A stretch of DNA of 64,000 nucleotides, taken from positions 1-64,000 of the forward strand of contig SCSE01000045.1 of NCBI GenBank assembly GCA_004298015.1. Reading direction: 5' to 3'. The DNA comes from Rhodanobacter sp. Lineage in GTDB: Bacteria; Pseudomonadota; Gammaproteobacteria; Xanthomonadales; Rhodanobacteraceae. The notes below the pieces were generated by a model. The model worked only from the letters and a program-made list of their open reading frames with translations. It was not told the origin of the DNA and made no database searches. The translations under genes and the position numbers were made by a program. Shown piece after piece: positions 50,689 through 59,022 of this stretch; position 1 is the first letter of the stretch; every line of letters starts with the position of its first letter.

Positions 50689-51348
50689 ATGGCCTACAAG
50701 CATTTCGAAGCGATCGAAAAACACGCCGGCCTGCTCGGCATCCTGATCGCGATCTTCGTCTCGATCGGCGGGCTGGCGGAAATCACGCCACTGTTCATGG
50801 AGGCGCATGCGGTAAAGGCCCCAGCCGGGGTCGAGCCCTACGACCCGTTGCGGCTGATCGGCCGGGATGTCTATGTGCGCGAGGGTTGCTATCTGTGCCA
50901 TTCGCAGATGATCCGCGCGCTGCGCTTCGAAACCGAACGCTACGGGCATTTTTCCACCGCCGAGGAATCGGTGTACGACCGCCCCTTTCAATGGGGTTCG
51001 AAGCGCACCGGGCCGGACCTGGCCCGCGTCGGCGGCAAGTACTCCGACCAATGGCAACGCCTGCACCTGATGAATCCACGCCAGGTCGTGGCACAGTCCA
51101 ACATGCCGGGCTACCCATGGCTGGCGAGCAGAAAACTGGATGCGACGGATATCCAGGCACGCATGCGCACCCTGCGCCGTCTGGGCGACCCGTACAGCGA
51201 CACCGATATCGCCGGCGCGCCGGCTGCCGTGGCGGGCAAGACCGAAATGGACGCACTGATCGCCTACCTGCAAGGCCTTGGCATCCGCAATGAACCGAGT
51301 CCCCCCACGTTGCCGCCCGACAAGACCCGCCAGGGAGGTGCGCCATGA
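50689..51348 (+). CDS. ccoO: Cytochrome cbb3 oxidase subunit II (monohaem c)
   Basis: 219 residues: one N-terminal membrane helix ([18 protein letters not shown]) and a periplasmic domain with the single haem c site CYLCH (Cys67, Cys70, His71) and the axial Met in SNMPGYPWL. It passes electrons to CcoN. It overlaps ccoQ by ATGA. Confidence 0.96.
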   Translation: MAYKHFEAIEKHAGLLGILIAIFVSIGGLAEITPLFMEAHAVKAPAGVEPYDPLRLIGRDVYVREGCYLCHSQMIRALRFETERYGHFSTAEESVYDRPFQWGSKRTGPDLARVGGKYSDQWQRLHLMNPRQVVAQSNMPGYPWLASRKLDATDIQARMRTLRRLGDPYSDTDIAGAPAAVAGKTEMDALIAYLQGLGIRNEPSPPTLPPDKTRQGGAP

Positions 51349-51542
51349 ACCCGATCTGGGGTCATCTGGCTGGCGTGATCACGCTGCTGTTGATGCTGAT
51401 CTTCATCGGCATCTGGATCTGGGCCTGGCAAGGGCGTCATCGCCAGGTATTCACCCGCATGGCACAGCTGCCGATGGAAGACGACGTCGATGCCGACGAT
51501 GCTTCGTCTTCCACCGCCGGCACGCAAGGAGATCACCGATGA
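51345..51542 (+). CDS. ccoQ: Cytochrome cbb3 oxidase subunit IV
   Basis: 65 residues with one transmembrane helix ([17 protein letters not shown]) followed by a basic, then acidic, tail. Length and place between ccoO and ccoP identify it as CcoQ/FixQ, which stabilises CcoP binding. Overlaps both neighbours at ATGA. Confidence 0.93.
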   Translation: MNPIWGHLAGVITLLLMLIFIGIWIWAWQGRHRQVFTRMAQLPMEDDVDADDASSSTAGTQGDHR

Positions 51543-52447
51543 GCACATTCTGGTCATGGTGGGTGATGTCGCTGATCGTGTTGAATCTGGGCGTCACGCT
51601 GTTTCTGTTCCTGTGGGGGCCGCGCGCCAAGATCCCCACCTTGCCTGACGGCACCAGTGGCCACGTATGGGCACATGGCACATTGCGCGAAGGCGTGCGG
51701 AGGCTACCGCGCTGGTGGTTGCTGCTGTCGGCCAGCATGTTCGTCGCCGGGTTCCTCTATCTGGCGCTGTACCCCGGCTTTGGCAACTCCAAAGGTGCGC
51801 TGGGCTGGACCTCGCATGCACAGCTGGCGCAGGCGGTCGCTGCAAATGACGTCAAACTGGACGCGCTGATGCAGCGTTTCGCCCTGTATCCGGTCGAGCA
51901 ACTGGCCGCCGACCCCGACGCGCAACAGATGGGCCGAACGCTGTTCGATGACAATTGCGCCGCCTGCCACGGCCGCAACGGCAAGGGCAATCAGCTGCTG
52001 GGGGCACCCAATCTCACGGACAACGACTGGCTTTATGGCGGTGACGGCAAGGCGATCACCAGCTCGATCCACAATGGCCGCAATGGCGTGATGCCGCCCT
52101 GGGCGAGCCTGGGCGAAAACCATGTAAAAAATCTCGCGCAATACGTGCTGAGTCTTTCCGCCTCCCCGCACGACGCGACCCGGGCCGCCGCCGGCAAGCC
52201 GCTGTTCGCGACCTGTGCCGCGTGTCACGGTGCCGACGGCAAGGGCAACCAGGCACTCGGCGCACCCAACCTGACCGACCACGTCTGGCTGTATGGAGGT
52301 ACGGTCACAGATATCGAGACCACCATCGGCGGCGGCCGCCAGGGCCACATGCCGACGTGGTCGCCGCGTTTGTCCGACGGACAGATTCACGTACTGGCCG
52401 CATATGTCTACCACCTGTCCCACGACAACGATGCCAGCGCGCAGTGA
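51539..52447 (+). CDS. ccoP: Cytochrome cbb3 oxidase subunit III (dihaem c)
   Basis: 302 residues. Two N-terminal helices (about 8-27 and 58-78), then two cytochrome c domains with CAACH at 140-144 and 226-230 and nearly identical flanks (GNQ-LGAPNLT in each). The mark GFGNSKGALGW follows the second helix as in other CcoP. Electron entry subunit, receiving from cytochromes c or the azurin encoded downstream. Confidence 0.96.
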   Translation: MSTFWSWWVMSLIVLNLGVTLFLFLWGPRAKIPTLPDGTSGHVWAHGTLREGVRRLPRWWLLLSASMFVAGFLYLALYPGFGNSKGALGWTSHAQLAQAVAANDVKLDALMQRFALYPVEQLAADPDAQQMGRTLFDDNCAACHGRNGKGNQLLGAPNLTDNDWLYGGDGKAITSSIHNGRNGVMPPWASLGENHVKNLAQYVLSLSASPHDATRAAAGKPLFATCAACHGADGKGNQALGAPNLTDHVWLYGGTVTDIETTIGGGRQGHMPTWSPRLSDGQIHVLAAYVYHLSHDNDASAQ

Positions 52448-52646
52448 CCGCACGTCACCTGGCTCCGCCTGCTGGTACCGACAGCCGGTGTTGTGGCTTG
52501 GGATGGCGGTTTTAGCCGCCTCGCTGGCCGGATGCATCTGGCTGATCGCGCTCAGCATGCGCCACGCCGACACCCCGCTGAATACCTCGCACAAGGTCTT
52601 TGGCGTGCCGGTCAGTACGCACAGCAGTCGCAGTCCGCAACGATGA
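52431..52646 (+). CDS. Short FixH/CcoH-like membrane protein
   Basis: 71 residues: a basic N-terminus with a Trp-Tyr pair, one transmembrane helix (VLWLGMAVLAASLAGCIWL) and a short tail. Position between ccoP and ccoI, and the overlaps with both (17 nt and ATGA), fit ccoH, but the usual ~150-residue periplasmic FixH domain is missing. It may be a reduced assembly factor or a remnant. LAGC could also be read as a lipobox, which I consider less likely. Confidence 0.6.
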   Translation: MPARSDRTSPGSACWYRQPVLWLGMAVLAASLAGCIWLIALSMRHADTPLNTSHKVFGVPVSTHSSRSPQR

Positions 52647-54886
52647 GCGGGTCACACGCAGCGTGGGCGCACCCTCAGCTTGCCGCGCAAGTCCTGCATA
52701 CGCGGCACGACGGTTGCAGTGAAATCGCGCTGCGCGTGGAGTTGCTCCGCGATGCCAGACAGGCATTGCACATCGAGCAGGTGATCCGGAGCCTGCCCGG
52801 CATACAACGCATCGCCATCGACCGCATTGCGCATCGCATGCGCGTGGTGTGGGACAGCAGTCGCACGTCGCTGCCGACTCTTCTGGACGCCTTCGCGGAA
52901 GCCAATTGCCCGGCACAGCCGCTGCGTTACGACAGCATCGATGACGCACGAAGCAGCGAGATGCACGACCTGCTCAAGCGGCTGCTGGTCGCCGGCATGT
53001 GCGCGATGCAGGTGATGACCTACGCCTTCGTGATCTATATCGGCGTGGTCGACTTCGTCGACTTCAGCACACGCAACCTGTTCCGCTGGCTCGGGCTGAT
53101 GTCCACGATCCCGTTGGTGTTCTATTCGGCCAGGCCGTTCTTCGTCGGCACCATGCATGAGCTCGGTGCACGACGACTGGGTATCAACCTGCCGATCGCA
53201 CTGGCCGTCGCCCTGGTGTTTCTGGCCAGCACCTGGAACACCTTGCGCGGAGGCGGCGAAATCTATTTCGACTCAATCAGCATGTTCGTGTTTCTGCTGC
53301 TCGGGGCGCGCTACCTGGAGCTGCGCGCGCGTCATCGCAGCAGCGCGCTCGGGGACGCGGCGATCGATGCATCGCCTTTGCTCGCGCAGCGGCGATGCGA
53401 CAGTGGCGAACTTGAAACGGTCGCTGCCGTCACCTTGTTGCCCGGTGACCGGGTGCATATTCCCGAAGGCTCCACCGTGCCGGCCGACGGCGTGCTGGAA
53501 GACCGGATCGCCCGGGTGGACGAGGCCCTGCTGTCAGGCGAGTCCCGTCCCGTGCTGCATCGGCGCGGCGCGCGCCTGATCGCCGGCAGCATCCTGCTGT
53601 CCGGATCCGTCGATCTGCGCGTGACAGCGTCGGGAAAAGGCAGCACCACGGCGCAATTGAGCGCGCTGGCCAGCCGTACCCGGGAGGCGCGCAGCCCGGC
53701 AACGACCTCGAACGACCGCGAGGCGAGTCGCTTCGTGGGTCGCATCCTGTTGCTGACGTTGGCCACGGCCATCGGCTGGCTGCTGGTCGATCCAACGCGC
53801 GCCTTTGACGCCACCATCGCCGTATTGGTGGTGGCCTGCCCTTGCGCCTTCGCGCTGACTCTTCCCGTCACGCTGACCCGGGCACTCGGCACGCTGGCGC
53901 GCCATGGCGTGCTGGTTACCGACAGCACGGCACTGGCTGCGCTGGCCCGGATCGACTGCGCACTGTTTGACAAGACCGGCACCTTGAGTGTGCCGCGACT
54001 GGACACCGCGGCGATCGAATCACTACATGGCGATGACCCGGCACAGCTGTTGCAACTGGCTGCCGTGCTGGCCGGCGAAAGCTCCCACCCGCTGGCGCGC
54101 GCCGTGGCCGAGGCGGCGAGGCAGGCGCACGTCGTGCTCCCCGTGCGACCAGCCGGCGTAGAGGTCACGGCGGGAGGCGGCATCAGCGCGCTGATCGATG
54201 GGCGCCGTTTGCGGCTTGGCCATGCGGCCTTTGCGCTCGAACTCAGCGGGAAGGAACCCCCGGCGCGCCTGGACGGCACACTGGTGCTGGCCGACATTCA
54301 AGGTGCACTCGCAGCCTTCCCGCTGGATGAACAACCGCGCGACGACGCACGAGGCACGCTTGAGGCACTGCGTGCCGCCGGCGTTGTGCCGTGTATTGTC
54401 AGCGGCGACAGCCGCGAACGGGTCGCCGCGATGGCTGCGCGCCTGGGCGTGACTGACTGGTCCGGTCGGCAGACATCGGCCGACAAATTGCGGCTTCTAC
54501 GCGCAAAGCAGGCCGAAGGTCACGGGGTTCTCGCCATCGGCGACGGCGGCAACGATGCGCCGATCCTGGCCGGTGCCGACGTATCGGCCGCCTTGACCAC
54601 CGGCACCGAGCTGGCTCAGGCGCAGGCCGACCTGCTGCTGCTTGATGGACGCCTGGATGGCCTGGTTCGCGCGCGCACCGTCTCGCGCCAGGTCCAGCAT
54701 GTCGTCGTACAAAGTCGCCGCTGGGCGCTGGCCTACAATTTTTTCGCCATCCCGTTTGCCGCGTTCGGCCTGGTGCCACCGTGGCTGGCCGGCATCGGCA
54801 TGTCGGCCAGTTCGCTGGTGGTGGTGCTCAACGCGCTGCGCGTCGGACGCCGTGAGATCACTAAATATCCGGAGCTTCACGGATGA
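52643..54886 (+). CDS. ccoI: Copper-exporting P1B-type ATPase for cbb3 assembly
   Basis: 747 residues. P-type motifs: actuator region EALLSGES (about 295-301), the metal site Cys-Pro-Cys at 399-401, phosphorylation site DKTGT (443-447) and the hinge GDGGNDAPIL. Eight membrane helices are expected. Unlike typical CcoI/FixI it lacks the N-terminal Cys-rich ribbon, and its HMA-like domain (about 18-95) has a lone Cys25 instead of CxxC. It supplies copper for CcoN. It overlaps ccoS by ATGA. Confidence 0.93.
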   Translation: MSGSHAAWAHPQLAAQVLHTRHDGCSEIALRVELLRDARQALHIEQVIRSLPGIQRIAIDRIAHRMRVVWDSSRTSLPTLLDAFAEANCPAQPLRYDSIDDARSSEMHDLLKRLLVAGMCAMQVMTYAFVIYIGVVDFVDFSTRNLFRWLGLMSTIPLVFYSARPFFVGTMHELGARRLGINLPIALAVALVFLASTWNTLRGGGEIYFDSISMFVFLLLGARYLELRARHRSSALGDAAIDASPLLAQRRCDSGELETVAAVTLLPGDRVHIPEGSTVPADGVLEDRIARVDEALLSGESRPVLHRRGARLIAGSILLSGSVDLRVTASGKGSTTAQLSALASRTREARSPATTSNDREASRFVGRILLLTLATAIGWLLVDPTRAFDATIAVLVVACPCAFALTLPVTLTRALGTLARHGVLVTDSTALAALARIDCALFDKTGTLSVPRLDTAAIESLHGDDPAQLLQLAAVLAGESSHPLARAVAEAARQAHVVLPVRPAGVEVTAGGGISALIDGRRLRLGHAAFALELSGKEPPARLDGTLVLADIQGALAAFPLDEQPRDDARGTLEALRAAGVVPCIVSGDSRERVAAMAARLGVTDWSGRQTSADKLRLLRAKQAEGHGVLAIGDGGNDAPILAGADVSAALTTGTELAQAQADLLLLDGRLDGLVRARTVSRQVQHVVVQSRRWALAYNFFAIPFAAFGLVPPWLAGIGMSASSLVVVLNALRVGRREITKYPELHG

Positions 54887-55185
54887 ATATCCTGCTGGTG
54901 TTGATCCCGGTCACGCTGCTGGTGGTGGTCATCGCGGTGGTGATCTTCTTCTGGGCAGTCAATCACCAGCAGTTCGACGATCTCGACAGCCCCGCCATCC
55001 TGCCGCTGCTCGATGATCCAGATCAGGGCGGCCAGACCGCCACGCCGTTAACCTCTCGGGCATCCCGTTTCCCCACCCCCGAAGAGAACCGATATGACCC
55101 GCCAATGGTTTGCACTTGCCCTACTCAGCCTCCTCGCCGCCCCGACCTGGGCGGCGACCTGCTCGACCACGATCCAGGCCAATGA
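54883..55185 (+). CDS. ccoS: cbb3 oxidase maturation protein CcoS with extended tail
   Basis: 100 residues. The first ~45 are a normal CcoS: helix LLVLIPVTLLVVVIAVVIFFWAV followed by NHQQFDDLDSPA. The usual protein stops soon after at 50-70 residues; here the frame goes on for about 50 residues, the last 92 nt lying over the start of the azurin gene in another frame. The tail is polar and looks unstructured. CcoS is needed for cofactor insertion into cbb3. Confidence 0.88.
   Translation: MNILLVLIPVTLLVVVIAVVIFFWAVNHQQFDDLDSPAILPLLDDPDQGGQTATPLTSRASRFPTPEENRYDPPMVCTCPTQPPRRPDLGGDLLDHDPGQ
55013..55026 (+). promoter_or_regulatory. Degenerate Anr/FNR-like site before azurin
   Basis: ATGAT-CCAG-ATCAG differs from the consensus at two outer positions. 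It lies within ccoS, 67 bases before the azurin ATG, and could allow separate low-oxygen control of azurin. Weak by sequence. Confidence 0.3.
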
Positions 55186-55543
55186 CATGATGCGTTTCAA
55201 CAAGTCATCCATCGTGGTGCCGAAAGCGTGCAAGCACTTCAAGGTGACCCTGAAGCACACCGGAACCCTCCCGAGAACCGCCATGGGCCACGATTGGGTG
55301 CTCAGCAGCACCGCCGATGAAGCCGGCATTATCGAGGCCGGCGCCAAGGCCGGCCTTGGCGACAACTACATCAAGCCGAACGACAAGCGCGTGATCGCGC
55401 ATACCAAGATCATCGGCGGCGGCCAGAGCGCCTCGACCACATTCAAGGTGTCCGCCCTGAAGGCCGGTGAATCCTACAGCTTTTTTTGCTCTTTCCCGGG
55501 CCATGCCGCCTTGATGCATGGCACACTCAGCCTCAGCAAGTGA
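55094..55543 (+). CDS. azu: Azurin
   Basis: 149 residues with signal peptide (LLAAPTWA|A). Mature numbering from Ala21 gives the copper ligands His46 (GHDW), Cys112, His117 and Met121 (FFCSFPGHAALMHG), exactly as in Pseudomonas azurin, plus the Cys3-Cys26 disulfide. A periplasmic blue copper electron carrier, a plausible donor for cbb3 or for nitrite reductase. Directly follows cbb3 assembly genes and is closed by a strong terminator. Confidence 0.97.
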   Translation: MTRQWFALALLSLLAAPTWAATCSTTIQANDMMRFNKSSIVVPKACKHFKVTLKHTGTLPRTAMGHDWVLSSTADEAGIIEAGAKAGLGDNYIKPNDKRVIAHTKIIGGGQSASTTFKVSALKAGESYSFFCSFPGHAALMHGTLSLSK

Positions 55544-55549
55544 TCCGCC

Positions 55550-55588
55550 GCGTGCCCGGGGCCAGCGGCCCCAGGCACGCGCTTTTTT
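55550..55588 (+). terminator. Strong terminator after azurin
   Basis: A 13-bp stem with one mismatch (GCGTGCC-GGGGCC / GGCCCC-GGCACGC, loop AGC) followed by GC and six T residues. It separates azurin from the truncated haemoglobin gene 17 bases further on. Confidence 0.93.
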
Positions 55589-55605
55589 CCGCTCTCCGAG
55601 ACCTC

Positions 55606-56040
55606 ATGCGCACACCCCTCCTCGACCAAGACGCCATTGCCACTCTGGTGGATCGTTTCTATTCCAGAGTGCAAATCGATCCCGTACTGGGCCCCGTATT
55701 CAACCCGGCGGTGCAGGACTGGGATGAGCACAAGCGCAGACTGACCTCTTTCTGGGCGTCGGTTGCGCTGCGTGCCGGCAGCTACCGCGGCAATCCGATG
55801 GCCGCACACCGATCACATCCGATCGATGCCGGACATTTCGATCACTGGCTGGCCTTGTGGCGGAAAACCTGCAGCGAAGTACTCGAAGCAACCGCCGCCG
55901 ATGCCATGATTGAATATGCCGAGCGTATCGGCCGGGGCCTGCGGATGGGACTTGGCCTGCCGCCTCCGGGGTGCCCACTGGATCTGCCGATCATCGGCGT
56001 CGAGTTCCTGCCGATCCGGAAAAATGCTGTTCCCGGGTGA
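55606..56040 (+). CDS. Group III truncated haemoglobin
   Basis: 144 residues starting MRTPLLDQDAIATLVDRFY. The 2-on-2 globin pattern is visible: B-helix FYSRVQIDPVLGPVF, E-helix FWASVALRAG, and the proximal His in HFDHWLALWRKT. The C-terminal ~30 residues go beyond the globin fold, with GLPPPGCPLDLP. Such proteins occur near cbb3 and nitrogen-oxide genes and probably handle O2 or NO. Translation may depend on read-through of the terminator or an unseen promoter. Confidence 0.85.
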   Translation: MRTPLLDQDAIATLVDRFYSRVQIDPVLGPVFNPAVQDWDEHKRRLTSFWASVALRAGSYRGNPMAAHRSHPIDAGHFDHWLALWRKTCSEVLEATAADAMIEYAERIGRGLRMGLGLPPPGCPLDLPIIGVEFLPIRKNAVPG

Positions 56041-56070
56041 CCACAGCGGCAGCCACCCGTGGATGAAAAC

Positions 56071-56571
56071 TCAGCTCAGCAAGGCAAGCGCGGCAGCGTA
56101 ATCGGGCTCCTCGGTAATCTCGGCGACCAACTGGCTGTGGATGACCTTGTCCTGCGCGTCCAGCACCACCACGGCGCGCGCGGCAACCCCGGCCAACGGG
56201 CCGTCGGCAATCGCCACGCCGTAGTCGTCGAGAAATTCACACCCCCGCATGCTCGACAGCATCACCACATGATCGAGACCTTCGGCGCCACAGAAGCGCG
56301 ACTGTGCGAAGGGCAGATCCGCCGAAATGCACAACACCACCGTATTGGCGAGCTGGCCCGCCAGTTCGTTGAAATGGCGTACCGACGCGGCACACACACC
56401 GGTGTCCACGCTGGGAAAAATATTCAGTACTTTGCGCTTGCCGGAAAAACTTGTCAGCGAAACGTCGGACAGGTCCGCGCCGACCAGGGTGAAAGCGGGC
56501 GCCTGCTGGCCTTTGCCGGGGAACGAACCGTCGACCTGGACCGGCTGGCCCTTGAGAGCAACCTTGGACAT
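56071..56571 (-). CDS. tpx: Thiol peroxidase (Tpx)
   Basis: 166 residues of the atypical 2-Cys peroxiredoxin class. Peroxidatic Cys60 is in FPSVDTGVC and resolving Cys94 in SRFCGAEG; the family usually has VDTPTC or VDTxVC at this place. It removes peroxides using thioredoxin. It is convergent with the haemoglobin gene. Confidence 0.95.
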   Translation of the reverse strand: MSKVALKGQPVQVDGSFPGKGQQAPAFTLVGADLSDVSLTSFSGKRKVLNIFPSVDTGVCAASVRHFNELAGQLANTVVLCISADLPFAQSRFCGAEGLDHVVMLSSMRGCEFLDDYGVAIADGPLAGVAARAVVVLDAQDKVIHSQLVAEITEEPDYAAALALLS

Positions 56572-56924
56572 GGGAAACCTCCTCTATTGGTGATCCCCCA
56601 GTAGACCACGACATGGAATCCAAGGCGATACGGCTGACGGCATCCAGCGCGGAGCAACCGGCTACGATCCCTCCGACAGAGAGGCCGAGAAAGAATCGCC
56701 CGCCTGCTGCGATCGCCGCCAGAGGCCCGCGCCGGCCGCGCTCTTGCTGCGGCGTTCGGTATTTTCCCAACCGCATGAACGGATGAAACACCGCTGATGT
56801 GGTGTGGCCACGGCGTCACGCAGCGAACCGCACCCGGTCTGCGGCTGGCTCCGACGAATTGACGTGGGTCAGTGCAGTGGATCGCTTCTCCATGGAGCAT
56901 GGGTTCCTGTCCCAGGAGCAACTT
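56572..56924. other. Intergenic region between tpx and the decarboxylase operon
   Basis: About 350 bases between divergent genes. The tpx promoter and that of the plus-strand operon should lie here. No Anr box, terminator or RNA gene was recognised. Confidence 0.4.
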
Positions 56925-57047
56925 ATGTGTACCGCTCGAACACCGTCGCACGAAGAACCCGTCGAATCACCGGCCGGCCGCACGGCTTGCCCCGCAGTAC
57001 AAACGTACCCCGCCGCGGGATGCCGGCCACCGGATCTTCTCGCATGA
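56925..57047 (+). CDS. Small ORF (40 codons) coupled to the decarboxylase gene
   Basis: ATG at 56925 has a good ribosome site (AGGAG, six bases before). It encodes 40 residues with three Cys and many Pro (MCTARTPSHEEP at the start, CRPPDLLA at the end). Its TGA overlaps the decarboxylase ATG (ATGA). The following gene has no clear ribosome site of its own, so the small ORF could drive its translation. It may be a leader peptide or a true small protein; a chance ORF is not excluded. Confidence 0.4.
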   Translation: MCTARTPSHEEPVESPAGRTACPAVQTYPAAGCRPPDLLA

Positions 57048-59008
57048 GCGCTGCAGTGCCTTTGCCTTCGCCGGAGCCCCGCGATCACGCGCTGGATGCG
57101 TGCTTCCTCGGCCCCTATGGCGAAAATGACGCCTTGCTGGAAAAGCTGATGGTGGAATTCCTGCGCGACCATGTGTACTGGCGGCGCAACTTTCATCCGG
57201 AAGATCCACCGGCGATCGCCACCTCCTCGGCCCAGCATCCCGATTACCTGGCGTTTGAGGCGCGCATGCGGCGCGAGCTGCACCAGCTGTCGGCCGCGCT
57301 GAAGAAATCGGTACCATTCCACAGCCCCCGTTATATCGGCCACATGGCCTCCGACCTGCTGCTGCCGGGATTGGCGGCACACATGTTGACCCTGCCCTAC
57401 AACCCCAACAACGTCAGTGAGGATGCCGCGCCGGTCACCGTGGACATGGAGGTGCAGGCAGGCTTGCAACTCGCACGCATGCTGGGCTACCCGCATGATC
57501 CCGAGCAACCGGACTGTGCGTTCGGCCACCTCACCTCCGGCGGAACCCTCGCCAACTATCAGGCGTTGCGGCTGGCGCTGGCGTTGAAAGCCTTCCCGGT
57601 GGCATTGCGTGCGGCACAGGTTCCGGGTATCGCCTTGCCAGCCGACGACTGGAGCGCCTTCAATCTTGCCGCTGCCGATACCATCGTGCTGCTTGAGCAA
57701 TGGCGAGCGTGGCTGGCCGGGCTGACGCCGCCGGAGCAAAAGTACTGGCACACGCGAGTCGAAGACGAACGGATCGAACAGCGTGGGCTGGCCGACTTCT
57801 TTGCGGCGCATCCCACGCTGCGCGTTCCGCTGGTGCTGGCCCCGGTCACCGCGCACTATTCATGGAGCAAGGGGATGAAGCTGCTCGGCCTCGGCCGCAA
57901 CCAGCTGCAACTTCTGCCAACCCGCGGCATGCGGCTGGACACGGTAGCACTGCACGAGACGCTGGCGCGCTGCGCCCGCAACCGCCAACCTGTGCTGATG
58001 TGTGTCGCCGTGTTGGGGACTACCGAATACGGCACGATCGATCCCATCGACGCCGTACTCGCCGCCCGAAGCCAGGCCCGCTCGCTTGGTCTGGAATTTT
58101 CCGTGCATGTCGACGCGGCCTGGGGCGGCTATCTGGCCACGTTGTTCCGTCGCGAGGACGGCAGCCTGCGTCGACGCCACGAAGTGGCGGCCGAGTACGT
58201 ACGGTTTCCAACCACCGAAGTCCACGCGGCATTCGCCGCGCTGGGCGACACCGACTCGGCCACGGTCGACCCGCACAAGCTGGGCTATCTTCCTTACGGT
58301 TCGGGTGCTTTCATCTGCCGCGACCACCGCGCCATGGCATTGCTGGCCGAGCGTGCCGATTATGTGTTTCATGCCAACCCTCCCGACAACTATCTCGCGC
58401 GCTATCGCAGCCTCGGCCAGTTCGTCCCGGAAGGTTCCAAGTCCGGGGCGGCGGCGGCGGCGGTTTATGTCATGCACAAGGTGCTGCCGTTGGATCACGT
58501 GCACTTCGGTCGCCTGCCGCGCGCCACCATTCGTGCCGCCGAGGCCTTCCACGCCTGTGCCCGACGCCTCGCGCTGGATGTCGCCGACACGATGCATGTG
58601 CTGGTACCGTTCGCACCGGACAGCAACCTGGTCTGCCTTGCGCTCAATCCTTGCGGCAACCGCAGCGTGGCACACGCCAACGCCTATGTGCGTGCGCTGC
58701 ACGATACGCTGCGCTGCGACCCCCACCAACCGCTGCAGCTGAAGGAATTTTTCGGCTCGGCGACCAGTCTGCGGCCGGAAATGCTCGGGCCGAGCGATAC
58801 CTCGCGCATCCTGACCGCACTGGACCTGGATCCGGACAGCCTCGGCACTGGCCCGGACCACGACCGCCTGATCATCCTGCGTCACACGCTGATGAATCCC
58901 TACCTGATCGATCACGAGAACAACATCAGCTATATCGAGCGCTATTTCGAGTTCCTCGGTCGGCGCGTGCGCGCACTGGCCACCGCGATCGATCCAGGCC
59001 AGGGCTGA
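57044..59008 (+). CDS. Group II PLP-dependent amino-acid decarboxylase
   Basis: 654 residues. The core has the SGGTLANYQALRLAL loop, HVDAAWGGY strand and the PLP lysine Lys412 in DPHKLGYLPYGSG. The family includes glutamate, aromatic amino acid and 2,4-diaminobutyrate decarboxylases; this protein is longer than most and substrate cannot be assigned. Start chosen at 57044 because the earlier part of the frame has no family likeness. It is followed after 14 nt by a cysteine-synthase-fold gene. Confidence 0.87.
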   Translation: MSAAVPLPSPEPRDHALDACFLGPYGENDALLEKLMVEFLRDHVYWRRNFHPEDPPAIATSSAQHPDYLAFEARMRRELHQLSAALKKSVPFHSPRYIGHMASDLLLPGLAAHMLTLPYNPNNVSEDAAPVTVDMEVQAGLQLARMLGYPHDPEQPDCAFGHLTSGGTLANYQALRLALALKAFPVALRAAQVPGIALPADDWSAFNLAAADTIVLLEQWRAWLAGLTPPEQKYWHTRVEDERIEQRGLADFFAAHPTLRVPLVLAPVTAHYSWSKGMKLLGLGRNQLQLLPTRGMRLDTVALHETLARCARNRQPVLMCVAVLGTTEYGTIDPIDAVLAARSQARSLGLEFSVHVDAAWGGYLATLFRREDGSLRRRHEVAAEYVRFPTTEVHAAFAALGDTDSATVDPHKLGYLPYGSGAFICRDHRAMALLAERADYVFHANPPDNYLARYRSLGQFVPEGSKSGAAAAAVYVMHKVLPLDHVHFGRLPRATIRAAEAFHACARRLALDVADTMHVLVPFAPDSNLVCLALNPCGNRSVAHANAYVRALHDTLRCDPHQPLQLKEFFGSATSLRPEMLGPSDTSRILTALDLDPDSLGTGPDHDRLIILRHTLMNPYLIDHENNISYIERYFEFLGRRVRALATAIDPGQG

Positions 59009-59022
59009 CAACGGAGGCTTCG

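Noticed and set aside
49200-50690. A 496-codon minus-strand frame opposite ccoN
   Set aside because: Shadow of a GC-rich gene; its composition is typical of antisense frames.
56804-57043. An 80-codon N-terminal extension of the decarboxylase
   Set aside because: The extension does not resemble the family and the in-frame ATG at 57044 is coupled to an upstream ORF; it is likely untranslated in this frame.
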